From Triglochin maritima (lineage: Eukaryota > Streptophyta > Magnoliopsida > Alismatales > Juncaginaceae), in NCBI GenBank assembly GCA_963682175.1, contig OY821772.1, positions 59,666,925 through 59,730,924 of the forward strand: 64,000 nucleotides of DNA. Direction: 5' to 3'. The notes under the pieces are model-generated. The model had not been told where the DNA came from, did not search any database, and saw only the letters and a list, made by a program, of their open reading frames with translations. Below, piece by piece: positions 21,833-33,716 of the stretch (positions are counted from its first letter, which is position 1; every line of letters starts with the position of its first letter). The position numbers and the translations under genes were made by a program.

Positions 21833-23391
21833 TGATTGACATCATTTCATGCTCATATTTGTATCTTATATCCATTATCTTACACCTAAGCAATGCTACG
21901 TGACGAGTTTTATGTTTAGTTTTCAGGAATAAAGAGGTTTGAAGAGAAGAGCCATGAAAGGACCCAAAAGCTGGGAAAAAGGACTGAATGGTGAGATCTA
22001 GGGACCAAGATGCAAAGGAGAAGGACCTGAATGTAAGACAGAAGGACCTAAGAGCAAAACAGGATACTTCACACCATCATGGGGAGTATTTTACCAATTC
22101 TATTCGGGTCGGAGCTCCAACAAGTCGAGTAACCGCATCAAAGACCAACAATACCAGAAAGCAAAGCCCACAACAAATTCCAACACGATCCGACAATTTT
22201 GGACCGCCAATTGGCGGTCTTGGACCGCTAATTGGCGGTCCATATTGCTCAGGATCCGTCGAAATTTCTCCTGGACTTGTATTAATGTTCTTTTAGGCTA
22301 TTTTTGGTATTGGTTTAGTCCCACATCGGGGGATTGTCCCCGATTAGCTTTTTCCATGCTTATAAATAGAACTCTTCACCTTCCATTGTAATTACCCATT
22401 GCTTGGTGGCATTCTCTCTACTAAGGAGTGAGCCTTGAAGCAAAAACTCAAGGTGGAGAAGAATGCTACCTTCAATGTGAGTCATTTGTTAATAAAATAA
22501 TTCTTCTAGTTTCTTTCAATCTTGTCTTTTAATTTGTGCATGTTTGTTTAGTCTTTCCTTTCCTTTTATGTTTCTTTAATGCTTCTTGCCTTCTTAGTTA
22601 ACTTTCATTTCAGTATTATGCTTTCTTTGCTTAGTCTAATCAGTAGTGTAATGAGTAGTGAGTAGTTCCATCCCCATTTGGGGGGTGGAGAAATATGTGA
22701 TATAATCATGTAGTGTATTAAGTGTGTGTTATTTTTATCCCTTGAGCTTTACATGATTTCCATAACCATCTAATGGGTCTCCACTCTTATCTTTGATAGG
22801 CTAATGCTCTTGAATGAAGCTTAGCTTATGCTTTGATTAGTGGACCTATTTTATGGGGAATGATAAGGTTAGGATATGGATGAAGTTAATGTTGGAAACA
22901 CAATTTGTAGTGTATGTGCTCTTGTTGCCTTTACCTTAGCTAATGTCTTGTATGTTTTAATGATGTAGTGAAATCCTAATTCATGTAGAGGCATAGTAGG
23001 GTATAGTCTTTATACTTGAGTCCACGTAGCTTCATTCCAATTAATGTCTTGTATGTTTTAATGATGTAGTGAAATCTTAATTCATGTAGAGGCAAAGTTG
23101 GATGTAGTTTTATGATTTCATGCACTACATGTTGTGAGGAGCTTAATGAACACACACACACTTCTTTATGTCCACATTATTTCTCTACCCCCTTTGGGGT
23201 TTAGTTTTCTTGCTTTTCTTCCATTTCCATTTGCACCTTAGTGTAGTTTAGTGTAACCAAACTTTCTTCCCTTTCTTTACCTCTCGCCTTCGAACAAACC
23301 AAGTGTCGACACACCTCCCAGTGGACGACCCGTATTTGCCACCGCTTCAACGCGGCCGTGCACTTGCGGTTAAATATAAAACGATCAATCA
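21833..23391 (+). repeat. Element 2 3' LTR
   Basis: A 1559-bp copy of 16110-17668, essentially identical. Its palindrome pair is at about 22204-22241, and the 102-codon ORF repeats at 21988-22296. Confidence 0.93.
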
Positions 23392-25394
23392 ATCACCTCC
23401 AAAAGAGGGATATTCACCTTAACCTGCCGAAAAATCTCAAGCATCTTGTCATGCTGATCAGAGGTTTTCTTTTTAAGGCGCTCAGGGAATGGCGCCTTTG
23501 GGGCATAAGGATGCGAAGGCACCCCAGAATTCAGGTCCAAAGAAACATGAGTGGGGACCTCAGAATCTGGTTCCTTTGACACAAGAGGAGACAAGGGGAC
23601 CTCAAGGTTCGGCCCCTTTGTCGAAGGAAATGTAGAAAGAACCTCAGGATCTGGCTCCTTCCTGGAAGTATTTGTGGAGGGAGCCTCAGGATCCGGCTCC
23701 CTCAAAGATGGTGATGACAAGGAAGGCACCCCAATGTGGTTGTCCACCTCCTTACCAGACCTCAAAGTATGAATCACATTAATATGATGGGTCGGTTCAG
23801 AGGTAGCATGAGGTAAAGGTGTCCTTCCTTGCGAATGGGTACCCCGGGGATTCACCTCAGGTTGACTCGGGAACTGACCTTTCTCGCGTTCATGGAGTTG
23901 ATGAGCCAACTGGCTAACCTGCATTTCCAAAGCCTTGACTGTACTTTGCAACGCTTGAAAGGTCGGATCACAAGAAGGGTCCTTAGGGTCAACCCGCTGG
24001 GGTGGTGGAGTCTGGTTGGAATAACCCGACGATGAGGCATGAGCATGTTGGTAATTTTGGTGCTGCGACCTTTGATGTGGGGGTTGGTAGGTCGCCGATG
24101 GGCGTGGAGGTTGATAAGGTGGAGGTTGAGGTTGAGCGTGCAAGCTCTGACCGTGGCCTCCACTAGACCCCCAAGAGAAGTTAGGATGGTTACGCCATCC
24201 CGGGTTATAGGAATGACTGTACGGGTCGTTTCGGGGCCTTTGATGATACATCGCATTTGCATGCTCAGTATCTCTTGGAGCGTAAGCACACTCCAAGTCA
24301 TCATGTCCCGACAGTCCACACCTAGTACACCCGGGAGTAGCGACCTGAGCTACAGGAGCTCGGTCCATCTCCAAACTCTCTATCCTACGCATGAGAGCAG
24401 CCATTTTCGCCTCAGACGCGATAGTCGACTCAACATGATATGATCCAGCTCGACCAGAAGACCTGGCGGCTGGTGGCTCTCTCATGGTGTCCCACTCGAA
24501 GGTGCGCTCAGCCATGGATTCAAAAGTGTCCCATGCCTCCTCGATGGGTTTCATTTGGAAGTCACCCTGACACATCGACTCCAACAATGTGCGGGTGTTG
24601 TAGTTGATGCCCTCATAAACAATTTGGCACAGCTGCCATAACTCAAATCCATGATGAGGGCACTGCTGGAGAAGGTCCTTGAACCTCTCAAAGAAACCAT
24701 GAAACGATTCGGTCTCGGTCTGATACATTTGATGTATCTGGTGCCGTATCTGTTGAGTTTTCCTTTGAGGGAAAAATCTCTTCAGAAAGACGGTCACAAA
24801 GTCATCCCATGACCGAATCGAGCTCGCCTGGAGGCTATACATCCATTTCTTCGCATTATCCTTCAATGCGAAAGAAATCATCCTCAACCGGACAGAATCC
24901 TCGTCAAGCTGTTGAAGCTTGAACATGGAGCACACTTCCTCGAATTCGCGTATAAAAATATACGGATCCTCCTTATTGGCAGTAAAGGTTGGAAGCATGC
25001 TCACATACTGAGGTTTCAGCTCATAGTTGTTCCCGCGAGCAGGGGGAACAACTATGCAAGAAGGTTGCGCGGCCCGAACAGGATGGGTCCGCTCCCACAA
25101 CGTCATCGGCCTATCCTGTCGAGCTAAAGGTGGTGGTGCACCTAGAACTCGATCCTGACCGAATCTCCCTTCCTCTCGAGTCAGAGGAGGAGGAGAAGGA
25201 GGTCTACGTGGTGGTGGGAATGGACCGAGGTAGTCCATGTATGGAACCCGGTCTCCCTCGCCACCACGAGACGACTCGCCTTCTTGCTCCAAAGGAGCAC
25301 GAGGCGGAGATGGTCGATCACCAAGATCTTCCATCTCAGAAATAAGCACTCTCTCGAGTCGAGCGCTCTCACCAGAACGAGCCCAACCTCGCAT
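23392..25394 (-). pseudogene. Gag part of element 1 polyprotein
   Basis: Open minus-strand frame beginning near the ATG at 25394; a second candidate ATG is at 25334. After a Pro/Arg/Gly-rich N-terminus comes a retrotransposon gag (capsid-like) domain at roughly residues 120-320 with the family phrases MISFALKDNAKKWMYSL and FLKRFFPQRKT. Then follow a CCHC knuckle (CTRCGLSGHDDLEC), a long Gln/Pro/His-rich stretch, and near the end INVIHTLRSGKEVDN and KMLEIFRQVKVNIPLLEV, a phrase diagnostic of Athila/Tat gag-pro. The frame is cut by element 2 and resumes at 16109 in phase once the 5-bp duplication is discounted. Gag would form the cytoplasmic particle and bind RNA. Confidence 0.88.
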
Positions 25395-25424
25395 AAAAAT
25401 GCTCGACTCGACTCTAACAAACAC

Positions 25425-26471
25425 ACAACAGAAGGTGTACTAGAGGAGGAGACTATACGTAGAGAATAGATGAGGAGAGGACTCAGATGAGGAGGGAAGA
25501 ATCCCTAGAGCTAGCGAGGGTAGTGGGATCAGGAAGAAGCCTAACTAGCAAGCACGGCTCAATCAAAGTAAGGCAATGGGTCCTTAAGCTAGACGACGCC
25601 TAACTTCGAGGTCACTAGCCTCGACACGTCTCACCTCCCTACAACGAGGACCACAATGCCCAGCAAGTGATACCAGATCCGGAGATCCAGTACCTCCTAC
25701 TATCGACAAGGTAGGCAACGCCGATCAGGTCATGACGGTCTCAACTAGATTACTCTCCTAGTGCGCCCGCAATCCTAGGGCCAATGTCTACTTGCTTTTA
25801 GTTAAGGCTTTATTAAGAGTGATTTTTGGGGCTAAGGAAAGGGTGATGAAATCCCCCACCTTATCTTTTATGGGACAGCCCCTCCTTAGTAGCGATTTGA
25901 TCCTAGATCTAGCAATCAATCGCTCCAATCAAACGCTCTCTCACTCTTGTCCCGATGCACCTTACTAACTAATGCATGAACGAAACATGCATGAATGAGG
26001 GATGTGGGTGCACGTACCTCACGCCAGCAATCAACGACAAAATGTAAAGCAAAGAAAAGACAAATGCATGCAAGGTCTACCAATGGTGCATGACCTAGAT
26101 GGCAAGAAGTCTAATCTTTTGCTTTGAGTTTTATGGTCCAAGTTGATTAAAGGGGGAGTGATTAATGATCTGGGAGCAAATAAGAAGTCACAGCATGCAA
26201 AATTGGGCTCCCAGATAACACAAATTACAGCACAAATGACCACAAAAAAATTGGAAGACAGAATCCCTCACCAGGCCGCCAATTGGCGGTTCCAAACCGC
26301 TGATTGGCGGTCTGTTCTTGGATTTGCTTCCTCAAACTTCTCCAGTGGACTCCCCGTGATCAGAGTGTTCCCTGAAACTAAGAAAAACTGAAAAAGAAAA
26401 ATTAAAAACCCCTCGAATCGTCCAAACCAAGGTCTGGACAGAGCACCTCCCCGGCAACGGCGCCAAAAACT
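25425..26471 (-). other. Element 1 leader with PBS and palindrome pair
   Basis: About 1 kb of untranslated leader between the 5' LTR and gag. It holds the tRNA-Asp-type PBS (26448-26465) and a palindrome pair at about 26274-26312. Much of it matches element 2's leader at 17669-18802 in the opposite orientation. Confidence 0.8.
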
Positions 26472-28045
26472 TGATTGATCGTTTTATATTTAACCGCAAG
26501 TGCACGGCCGCGTTGAAGCGGTGGCAAATACGGGTCGTCCACTGGGAGGTGTGTCGACACTTGGTTTATTCGAAGGCGAGAGGTAAAAAGAAGGGAGAAA
26601 GATGTATTACACTAATCTAAACTACAAAGCTGAAATGAAATGCAAAGGAAATGAAGATAAGCAATAAAACTAAACCCCAAAGGGGGTAGAGAAATAATGT
26701 GAACATAAAGATGTGTGTGTGTGTGTGTTCAATTAAGCTCCTCACAACATGTAGTGCATGAAATCATAAAACTACATCCAATCTTGCCTCTACATGAATT
26801 AAGATAAGACTACATCATTAAAACATACAAGACAATGATTGGAATGAAGCTACATGAACTCAAGTATAAAGACTAGACCCTACTATGCCTCTACATGAAT
26901 TAAGATGACTACATTATTAAAACATACAAGACATTAGCTAAGGAAAAGGCAACAAGAGTACATACACTACAAATTGTGTTTCCAACATTAACTTCATCCA
27001 TATCCTAACTTTATCATTCCCCATAAAATAGGTCCACTAATCAAAGCATAAGCTAAGCTTCATTCAAGAGCATTAGCATATCAAAGATAAGAGTGGAGAC
27101 CCATTAGATGGTTATGGAAATCATATAAAGCTCAAGGGATAAAAATAACACACACTTAATACACTACATTATTATATCACATATTTCTCCACCCCCCAAA
27201 TGGGGATGGAACTACTCACTACTCATTACACTAACTAATTTAGCAAAGGAAAGCATAATACTGAAATGAAATTTATACTACTTAAGCAAGAAATATTAAA
27301 GAAGCATAAAACTAAACAAACAAACAAGCATGCAAAGGAAAGGAAATTAAACTAAGAGAGAAACAACATCATTAAAAGAAAACTTATATTATTAACTCAC
27401 TCAATTACAAGTAGCTCTTCCTCCACTAGAGTTTTGCTTCAAGGCTTCACTCTTAGTAGGGAAGATGGCCACCAAGAGGGAGATGGATACAATGGGAGGT
27501 GAAGAGTTCTATTTATAAGCATGGAAAAAGCTAATCCGGGACAATCCCCCGATGTGGGACTAAACCAATACCAAAAATAGCCTAAACACATGCTAATACA
27601 AGTCCAGGAAGAATCGTGGCTGATTTGGGCTTAACCAGACCGCCAATTGGCGGTTCCAGACCGCCAATTGGCGGCCTATAAGGCCCAGATCCGGCTGGGA
27701 CTTCTGGTGGGCTTGCCTTGGTTTGTTTCTTGGTCTTGGATGCATCTAGCTGGTTTAGTGGAGCTCCGACCCGAATCGAATTGACAAAATACTCCTCATG
27801 ATGGTGTGGAGTTTCCTGTTTTGCTCTTAGGTCCTTCTGTCTTACGATCAGGTCCTTCCCCCTTGCATCTTGGTCCCCAGGTCTCACAATTAGGTCCTTT
27901 TTTCCTGCTTTTGGGTCCTTTCATGGCTCTTCTCTTCAAACCTCTTTATTTCTGAAAACTAAACATAAAACTCGTCACATAGCATTGCTTAGGTGTAAGA
28001 TAATGGATATAAGGTACAAATATAAGCATGAAATGATGTCAATCA
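26472..28045 (-). repeat. Element 1 5' LTR
   Basis: A 1574-bp copy of 11865-13438 with no mismatch noticed. Its palindrome pair lies at about 27637-27675 and the LTR-borne 101-codon ORF at 27887-27582. Four bases (AATA on the plus strand) separate it from the GCTTT target duplication at 28050-28054. Confidence 0.92.
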
Positions 28046-28049
28046 AATA

Positions 28050-28418
28050 GCTTTGTACAGGAGACCTTCCAGATCACGTGTATACTGAAGTGACGTAGGC
28101 AAGAGACAGTTAATTGGACCTGAGTTTGTGTAGATGTATGCTGAGAATGTTGATGTGATTAGGCAGCGGTTGGCAACCGCACAGAGCAGGTAAAAGAGCT
28201 ATACATATAGGCATAGGCGAGAGTGAGGTTTGAGGTTGACGATCATGTGTTTCTAAAGATCTCTCCGGTTCGAGGAGTGATGAGATTTGAGAAGAAATGG
28301 AAGCTCATACCGAGGTATGTTGGACCATTTGAGATCCTCGACCGCGTTGGAGATGTTGCCTACAGGATCGCTTTGCCGCCACAGTTTTCGAGTATTCACA
28401 ACATCTTCCATGTATCCC
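28050..28418 (+). pseudogene. Gypsy integrase C-terminal piece of Tekay relic
   Basis: Continues the integrase piece of 11719-11864. It carries in-frame stops in the first half and then a readable stretch (VFLKISPVRGVMRFEKKWKL) equivalent to the intact element at about 44500-44880. It is cut at about 28418 by an LTR of the element-1 group. The last 194 bp (28223-28416) occur again at 33717-33910. Confidence 0.85.
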
Positions 28419-29796
28419 TTGACATCATTTCATGCTCATATTTGTATCTTATATCCATTATCTTGCACCTAAACAATGCTATGTCACGAGTTTTATATTT
28501 AGTTTTCAGGAATAAATAGGTTTGAAGAGATGAAACATAAAAGGACCCAAAAGCTGGTAAAAAGACTGGATTGTGAGATCTGGGGACCAAGATGCAAGGG
28601 AGAATGACCTGATTGTAAGACAGAATGACCTAAGAGCAAAACAGAATACTCCACACCATCATGGGGAGTATTTTACCAATTCGATTCGGGTAGGAGTTCC
28701 AACAAGTCAAGTAACCACATCAAAGACCAACAATACCAGAAAGAAAAGTCCAAAACAAAAATGAGCAGGATCTGAACCATATAGACCGCTAATTGGCGGT
28801 CCATTTTGGCCCAAATCCGCTCAAATTTCTCCATCACATGTATTAGAGGATGTTTAGGCTATTTTTGGTATCTGTTTAGTCCCACGTCAGGGGATTGTCC
28901 CGGTTTGCCTTTTTCCATGGCTATAAATAGAACTCTTCACCTTCCATTGTAATCACTCCATATTTTAAGTGGCTATTCTTCCTACTAGAAGTGAGGCCTT
29001 GAAGCACACACTAAAGTAGGAGGATGCTACTTTTAATGTGAGTCATTTTATCAATAAAGTTTTGTGTTTCTTTCATTGTTTGTTTTATGCTTCTTTTATT
29101 GTTTGTGCATGTTTTAGTTTAATCGTCTTTTATTTCTAGCTTAGTTTTAATATGCTTTCTTTGCTTAGTTTAATAATTAGTGTAATGTTTAGTGAGTAGT
29201 TTCATCCCCTTTGGGGGTGGAGCAGATGTACATACATACATTAGAGAATGGGATGAATGCTTTATTTTTGATGTGTTGATAAAACATGAATGTATGCTTG
29301 CTTGTTTAGGATAGAATTTATAACTTGATGAGTTTTGCCAAAATGATTAGACACCTCTCATGCTTGTTTAGGTTCTGAAATAAACAACTTGCATATGTAA
29401 ATGTTAATCAACTAAGTTGGTGAATAGATTGATAGGTTTTGTCATAACAATTAGACACTTCCTATGCTTGATAAACACCACCTTCATGTGCTTAAAGAAT
29501 GTATTCTACACCCACCTCTTTGCATGTGTGCACTCACTCCACCCCTTAGGGGTTTTCCCCTTTCTGTATTCCAGCATTCTTACTTTGTTCTTAGCTTAGT
29601 TGTCATTTCATTGTTTGTTTCTTTCGTTCGCATTTCATACTTCTTAGCGTAGTATAGAGTAGAGTAGCATAAACATATTTCTCCCCTATTTTTGCCACTT
29701 CATTTTTGATAAACAAGAGGCTGCTCACCTCCCTGAGGACGACCCGTACTTGCCACCGCTTCATCGCGGCCGTGCACTTGCGGTTTAAATAAAACG

Positions 29797-30445
29797 TGTT
29801 GGAGGACGGGAGGAGGACGGGGAGCTACTGATCAACCCACCACAGGAGATTACCCGTCTCCTGGGCTACAGGGACCGCTGATTGGTGGTCTAAAAGGCGC
29901 ACCTCGTGTGCTGCCTTAGACCACCCTGATCACCATTCATTTTGCCTTCTTTTGATTCCACTAGATCCATTCTTGATCTATGTTACTGGGGGGCACGAAG
30001 GAAAGAAGGTGGCTCTCTACTCACAAAGCAAAAAACCGATTTTGCAATGCACACTCTTCTTCTTCTTTCTACTCACATACTCACTCTTTTCTCACACAAT
30101 TTCGTGGCTCAACTTCTAATGCTTGATATATGTTGTTGTGTTACAAATGGTGAATTCTAGTGCTTTATATAGGCACTTACATGACCCTACAACTTCCAAA
30201 CATAAGGACTACATAAACATGAGCATTGAAGATCATTACACCCTCTACTTAAATTGCATACATAATTAGGACGAAAATTACTCAAAAAATGAAAAGACTC
30301 TTGTCTCTTCCACTCCCTCAACCTTTTGTCTTCTCATGTGTTGACTCATCTCCTCCTTGATGTGTCATCAAGCACTGATGATGTGGCGGGTGACTAGGAC
30401 GCCACATAGGGTTAAGTTGCCACATAGGATTAAGTTCAATTCTCA
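29797..30445 (-). repeat. Copia A 3' LTR
   Basis: A 649-bp copy. Relative to the 5' LTR it lacks one of the two ACCGCC-type palindromes. A PPT-like GGAG run (minus strand) adjoins it at about 30449-30455. Confidence 0.88.
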
Positions 30446-30451
30446 ATACTC

Positions 30452-31540
30452 CTACTTGAACTTAATCCTCTTCCGTCCACCATCTGAAGTTGATTTCTCA
30501 ACTTCACATACAAGCGGATTGGCAGAGCTTTTGTTTTGTGTGAGAAGACACACCATGTGCAACTCACTCGTCGTCTCGTAGATTTCACGAAGTGTCTTGA
30601 ACTTCCTTGGTCTCATCTCGTCATGTTTGTCAGATGGAACCGTTTCATGATCAGTGGGGTTGGCTATCTCCTCTTCTTGTTCTTCATTTGGCACTTGTGG
30701 AATCTCCTCTTTGGACTCCCATGTTACCTCCTCGTTAACCTGTACATCACGACTAATGACAATTTTGTTGTTAGTTGGATCGAGAAGCCTATAAGCTTTC
30801 GATCGTTCATCATAGCCAACAAATACAAGCTTGATGCTCCTATCATCAAGTTTTATCATTCTTTCTTTTGGTACATGTGCATATGCTGTGCTTCCAAACA
30901 CCTTCATATGTGCTACGGTTGGCTTATAGCCACTCCACGCTTCTTGTGGAGTTACTCCCTCCAAACTTGCAGTTTTGCAACGATTCAACGTATACACTGC
31001 ACAGGCCACAGCTTCGGCCCATAGCTCTTTTGACACGTTCTTGCTTTTCAACATACTTCGAACCATGTCCATGATGGTTTTATTCTTCCTTTCAGCTACA
31101 CCATTTTGTTGTGGTGAGTATGGAGCCGTCAAATGGTGTTTTATGTCATTCTCCTCACAAAAGTTGTTGAACTCGGTTGATGTGAACTCGCCTCCTCGAT
31201 CAGACCTTAATGTCTTGATGTTGTTGCCACTTTGTTTCTCAACATATGCCTTGAACTTCTTGAACATGCGAAAAGCCTCAGATTTCTCCTTCAAGAAGTA
31301 CACCCACGTTTTCCGTGAAAAGTCATCAATAAACGTTAATAAATAACGATTCTTACTAATCGAGTGTGGAGTGATCGGTCCACATATGTCGGTATGCACC
31401 AACTCTAGCACCTTCTTTGCTTTATGTTCAGCTTGCTTTGGAAAACTCTTCCTTGGTAATTTTCCAACCATGCAAGCTTCACAAAATCCGTCTTTGGATT
31501 CGGTCATCGGCAGACCATGCACCATTCCCTTTTGTGTCAT
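30452..31540 (-). pseudogene. Copia A integrase, fused to element 3' end
   Basis: A frame of about 360 codons containing the copia integrase core: HTDICGP, then LRSDRGGEFTS and SPQQNGVAERKNKT supply the D-D-E residues. Upstream lies the GAG-pre-integrase region (GDWLWHMRLGHL) in another frame, so a frameshift lies near 31550. After the integrase the protein runs through a Glu-rich linker into a short tail ending SDGGRKRIKFK, with no RT or RNase H between, indicating a clean internal deletion. Integrase would insert element cDNA in the nucleus. Because of the frameshift and the deletion this copy is not autonomous. Confidence 0.85.
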
Positions 31541-31691
31541 TTCTTGGATCCCGCCGAAGTTTCAAGTGTCCAAGTCGCATATGCCACAACCAATCTCCCT
31601 TAATGCATGCATTCAAACATCTAGCACGATCACAGGTTAGATTCAATTTAAACATTCGATTTTTCGACATTTCTACCTTTGCAATCAGATG

Positions 31692-33002
31692 TCAATCTTG
31701 TCCTCGCACGGTCATGTGTCGATCCTTCATCAAGATCGTGAACCCTTTCTCCAGGAGTTGTCCCATGCTTAAAATGTTCGTCTTCATATCGGGCACAAAG
31801 AACACATTGGAGATAAGCTTTTGAGATCCATCCTTTACTTGGATCATGATGTGACCTTTCCCTTCCACGCGCACCTTTGATGCATCTCCAAACGAAACGT
31901 GCCCATGTACTCCTTCCTCCAAATGTGCGAACATGTGTCTATTTCCACACATGTGGTTGCTTGCTCCCGTATCGAGATACCAAACACCTTCTTGTTCGCC
32001 TTCCATTCCTTTGTCGGCAAGCAAGACTACATCCTCATCACAAGCATTCTCCTCCACGACCACAAGGTTGGAGTTTTCTTCCACCCTTTTCTTCGACCAA
32101 CACTCGCTTGCGTAGTGTCCATGCTTCCCACAATTGAAGTACTCAATCACCTTCTTCGATCCGCGATCACCACGGACACGGCTGGAGCTCTCCTCCACCT
32201 TCTTTTGCGACCAGCATTCTTTCGCAAAATGACCACGCTTCCCACACTTGAAGCATTCGACCTCCTTCTTTCTTGAATGGCCTCCATAATCACGACCGCT
32301 TCCACGATCTACGTTGCGAGGTTTCTCCTCCTTAAGCGACATCTTCTCTTGCAACGCCTCCTCTAAGACATCTTGTCTTTTCTTCTTCTTTCTTTGCTCG
32401 TGTGCCTCCAACGAGCTAGCTAGATCATCAATAGTCATTTTCTCGAGGTCCTTTGATTCCTCGATTGCGCACACCACATTCGCGAAGTCCTCGGTGAGAG
32501 AACGCGACACCTTCTCCACCACTCTTCCTTCGGTCAGCGCCTCCCCATTTCTTTTTAATTTGTTCGCCACCATGCGAACTCTCGTCACGAAATCGGCAAC
32601 ACCTTCCGATTCCTTCGTTTTTAACGCCTTGAACTCGCCTCGAAGCATTTGGAGGCGCACTTGCCTCACTCGATCAGCAACCTTGTAGCTCCTCTCAAGG
32701 GTGTCCCACGCCTCCTTCGACCTCTTCGCTTCAGCGATCTTTTCAAAGCCACTCTCATCCACCGCTAGGAAGAGAAGGAAGAGAGCACTCTTATCTTTGG
32801 CTCTTCTCTCCTTTTGTGCTTTGATTTGTGCGACGGTTTCTTCTCCCGTCTCGGCCTCCTCCTCGAAGCCGCTCTCCACAAGATCCCAAGCATCATGCGC
32901 ACCCAGCAGCGCACGCATTTGGATACTCCAATTGTCGTAGTTGCCTTTCGACAATCGAGGCAACGACGCATGACCAAACGAGGTCATTCCCGAGCTTCCC
33001 AT
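31692..33002 (-). pseudogene. Copia A gag and protease
   Basis: A 436-codon frame starting just after the PBS. The first part is a copia gag (UBN2-like) domain with LLFLAVDESGFEKIAEAKRSK. Two zinc knuckles follow; the first is intact (CFKCGKRGHFAKEC), while the second has lost its first cysteine (YFNCGKHGHYASEC). The protease active site is YLDTGASNHMCG. The frame ends before the integrase, which continues in a different frame. Gag would build the virus-like particle and the protease would cleave it. Loss of one knuckle cysteine and the frame break suggest decay, although much of the frame is still open. Confidence 0.85.
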
Positions 33003-33009
33003 CGGACAA

Positions 33010-33022
33010 GGCTCTGATACCA
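33010..33022 (-). other. Copia A primer binding site (tRNA-iMet)
   Basis: Reads TGGTATCAGAGCC on the minus strand, two bases from the LTR end. It is the complement of the 3' end of plant initiator tRNA-Met. Confidence 0.92.
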
Positions 33023-33024
33023 GA

Positions 33025-33701
33025 TGTTGGAGGACGGGAGGAGGACGGGGAGCTACTGATCAACCCACCACAGGAGATTACCCGTCTCCTGGGCTACAGG
33101 GACCGCTGATTGGCGGTCCCCAACCGCCAATTGGCGGTCTACAAGGCGTGCCTCGTGTGCTGCCTTAGACCACCCTGATCACCATTCATTTTGCCTTCTT
33201 TTGATTCCACTAGATCCATTCTTGATCTATGTTACTGGGGGGGCACGAAGGAAAGAAGGTGGCTCTCTACTCACAAAGCAAAAAACCGATTTTGCAATGC
33301 ACACTCTTCTTCTTCTTCTTTCTACTCACATACTCACTCTTTTCTCACACAATTTCGTGGCTCAACTTCTAATGCTTGATATATGTTGTTGTTGTGTTAC
33401 AAATGGTGAATTCTAGTGCTTTATATAGGCACTTACATGACCCTACAACTTCCAAACATAAAGACTACATAAACATGATCATTGAAGATCATTACACCCT
33501 CTACTTAAATTGCATACATAATTAGGACGAAAATTACTCAAAAAATGAAAAGACTCTTGTCTCTTCCACTCCCTCAACCTTTTGTCTTCTCATGTGTTGA
33601 CTCATCTCCTCCTTGATGTGTCATCAAGCACTGATGATGTGGCGGGTGACTAGGACGCCACATAGGGTTAAGTTGCTACATAGGATTAAGTTCAATTCTC
33701 A
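33025..33701 (-). repeat. Copia A 5' LTR
   Basis: 677 bp, TGTTGG...TTCTCA on the plus strand. The TATATAAAGC box reads on the minus strand near 33425. The palindrome pair at about 33102-33140 lies some 290 bp downstream of it, in the transcribed leader. Confidence 0.9.
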
Positions 33702-33716
33702 ATAAAACGTTCAACA

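Larger units (their letters stand above)
16110..23391 (+). mobile_element. Element 2: young non-autonomous LTR retrotransposon
   Basis: The element is 7282 bp, inserted in element 1's gag-pro frame with a perfect ATCAC target duplication (16105-16109 and 23392-23396). Its LTRs, 16110-17668 and 21833-23391, are both exactly 1559 bp. By eye I found only one difference (T at 17299, C at 23022). The PBS at 17675-17692 is TGGCGCCGTTGCCGGGGA (tRNA-Asp type) and the PPT is TGTGGGGGTATT at 21821-21832. The single long ORF (18803-20230) has a CCHC knuckle but no gag domain, protease or pol. LTRs and 3' noncoding region are related to element 1, so both probably depend on the same unseen helper. The near-identity indicates a very recent insertion. 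Confidence 0.93.
11865..28049 (-). mobile_element. Element 1: Athila/Tat-like gag-pro retrotransposon without pol
   Basis: Minus-strand element with 1574-bp LTRs at 26472-28045 (5') and 11865-13438 (3'), reading TGATTGACATC...GATCAATCA. The tRNA-Asp-type PBS is at 26448-26465 and the PPT (TGTGGGGGTATT on the minus strand) at about 13439-13450. The target duplication is GCTTT at both sides, with four extra bases (TATT on the minus strand) at 28046-28049. The internal region is about 5.75 kb once element 2 (16110-23391) is removed. It encodes gag and a retropepsin but no reverse transcriptase, RNase H or integrase. I noticed no mismatch between the LTRs, which suggests a recent insertion. It must have used another element's enzymes. 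Confidence 0.9.
29797..33701 (-). mobile_element. Copia element A lacking RT-RNase H
   Basis: Minus-strand Ty1/copia element with LTRs 33025-33701 (5', 677 bp) and 29797-30445 (3', 649 bp, with a small deletion), and a tRNA-iMet PBS at 33010-33022 (GGCTCTGATACCA on the plus strand). It carries gag-protease and integrase frames, but the sequence passes from integrase straight to the PPT. Reverse transcriptase and RNase H are therefore deleted. ATAAAACG flanks it at 29789-29796 and 33702-33709; the last five bases fit a normal copia duplication if three PPT-side bases belong to the LTR. It sits inside the third LTR of the element-1 group. Confidence 0.9.
28419..33716 (+). mobile_element. Third LTR of the element 1/2 group, split by copia A
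   Basis: 28419-29796 matches the LTRs of elements 1 and 2, starting TTGACATCATTTCATGC (the first TGA is lost) and ending with GTGCACTTGCGG. The terminal bases TTCAACA are at 33710-33716, beyond the copia element. It carries a single ACCGCTAATTGGCGGT word near 28785 and a TATAAATAG box near 28922. It appears to be a solo LTR of about 1.39 kb. It lacks a normal 5-bp duplication and is instead flanked by a 194-bp direct repeat of the host gypsy relic. A 63-codon version of the LTR-borne ORF lies at 28573-28764. Confidence 0.82.

Noticed and set aside
29789..33709. 8-bp target duplication (ATAAAACG) for copia A
   Set aside because: Copia integrases give 5 bp, and the three extra bases recur next to the PPT in other copies, so a 5-bp duplication plus LTR-end bases is more likely.
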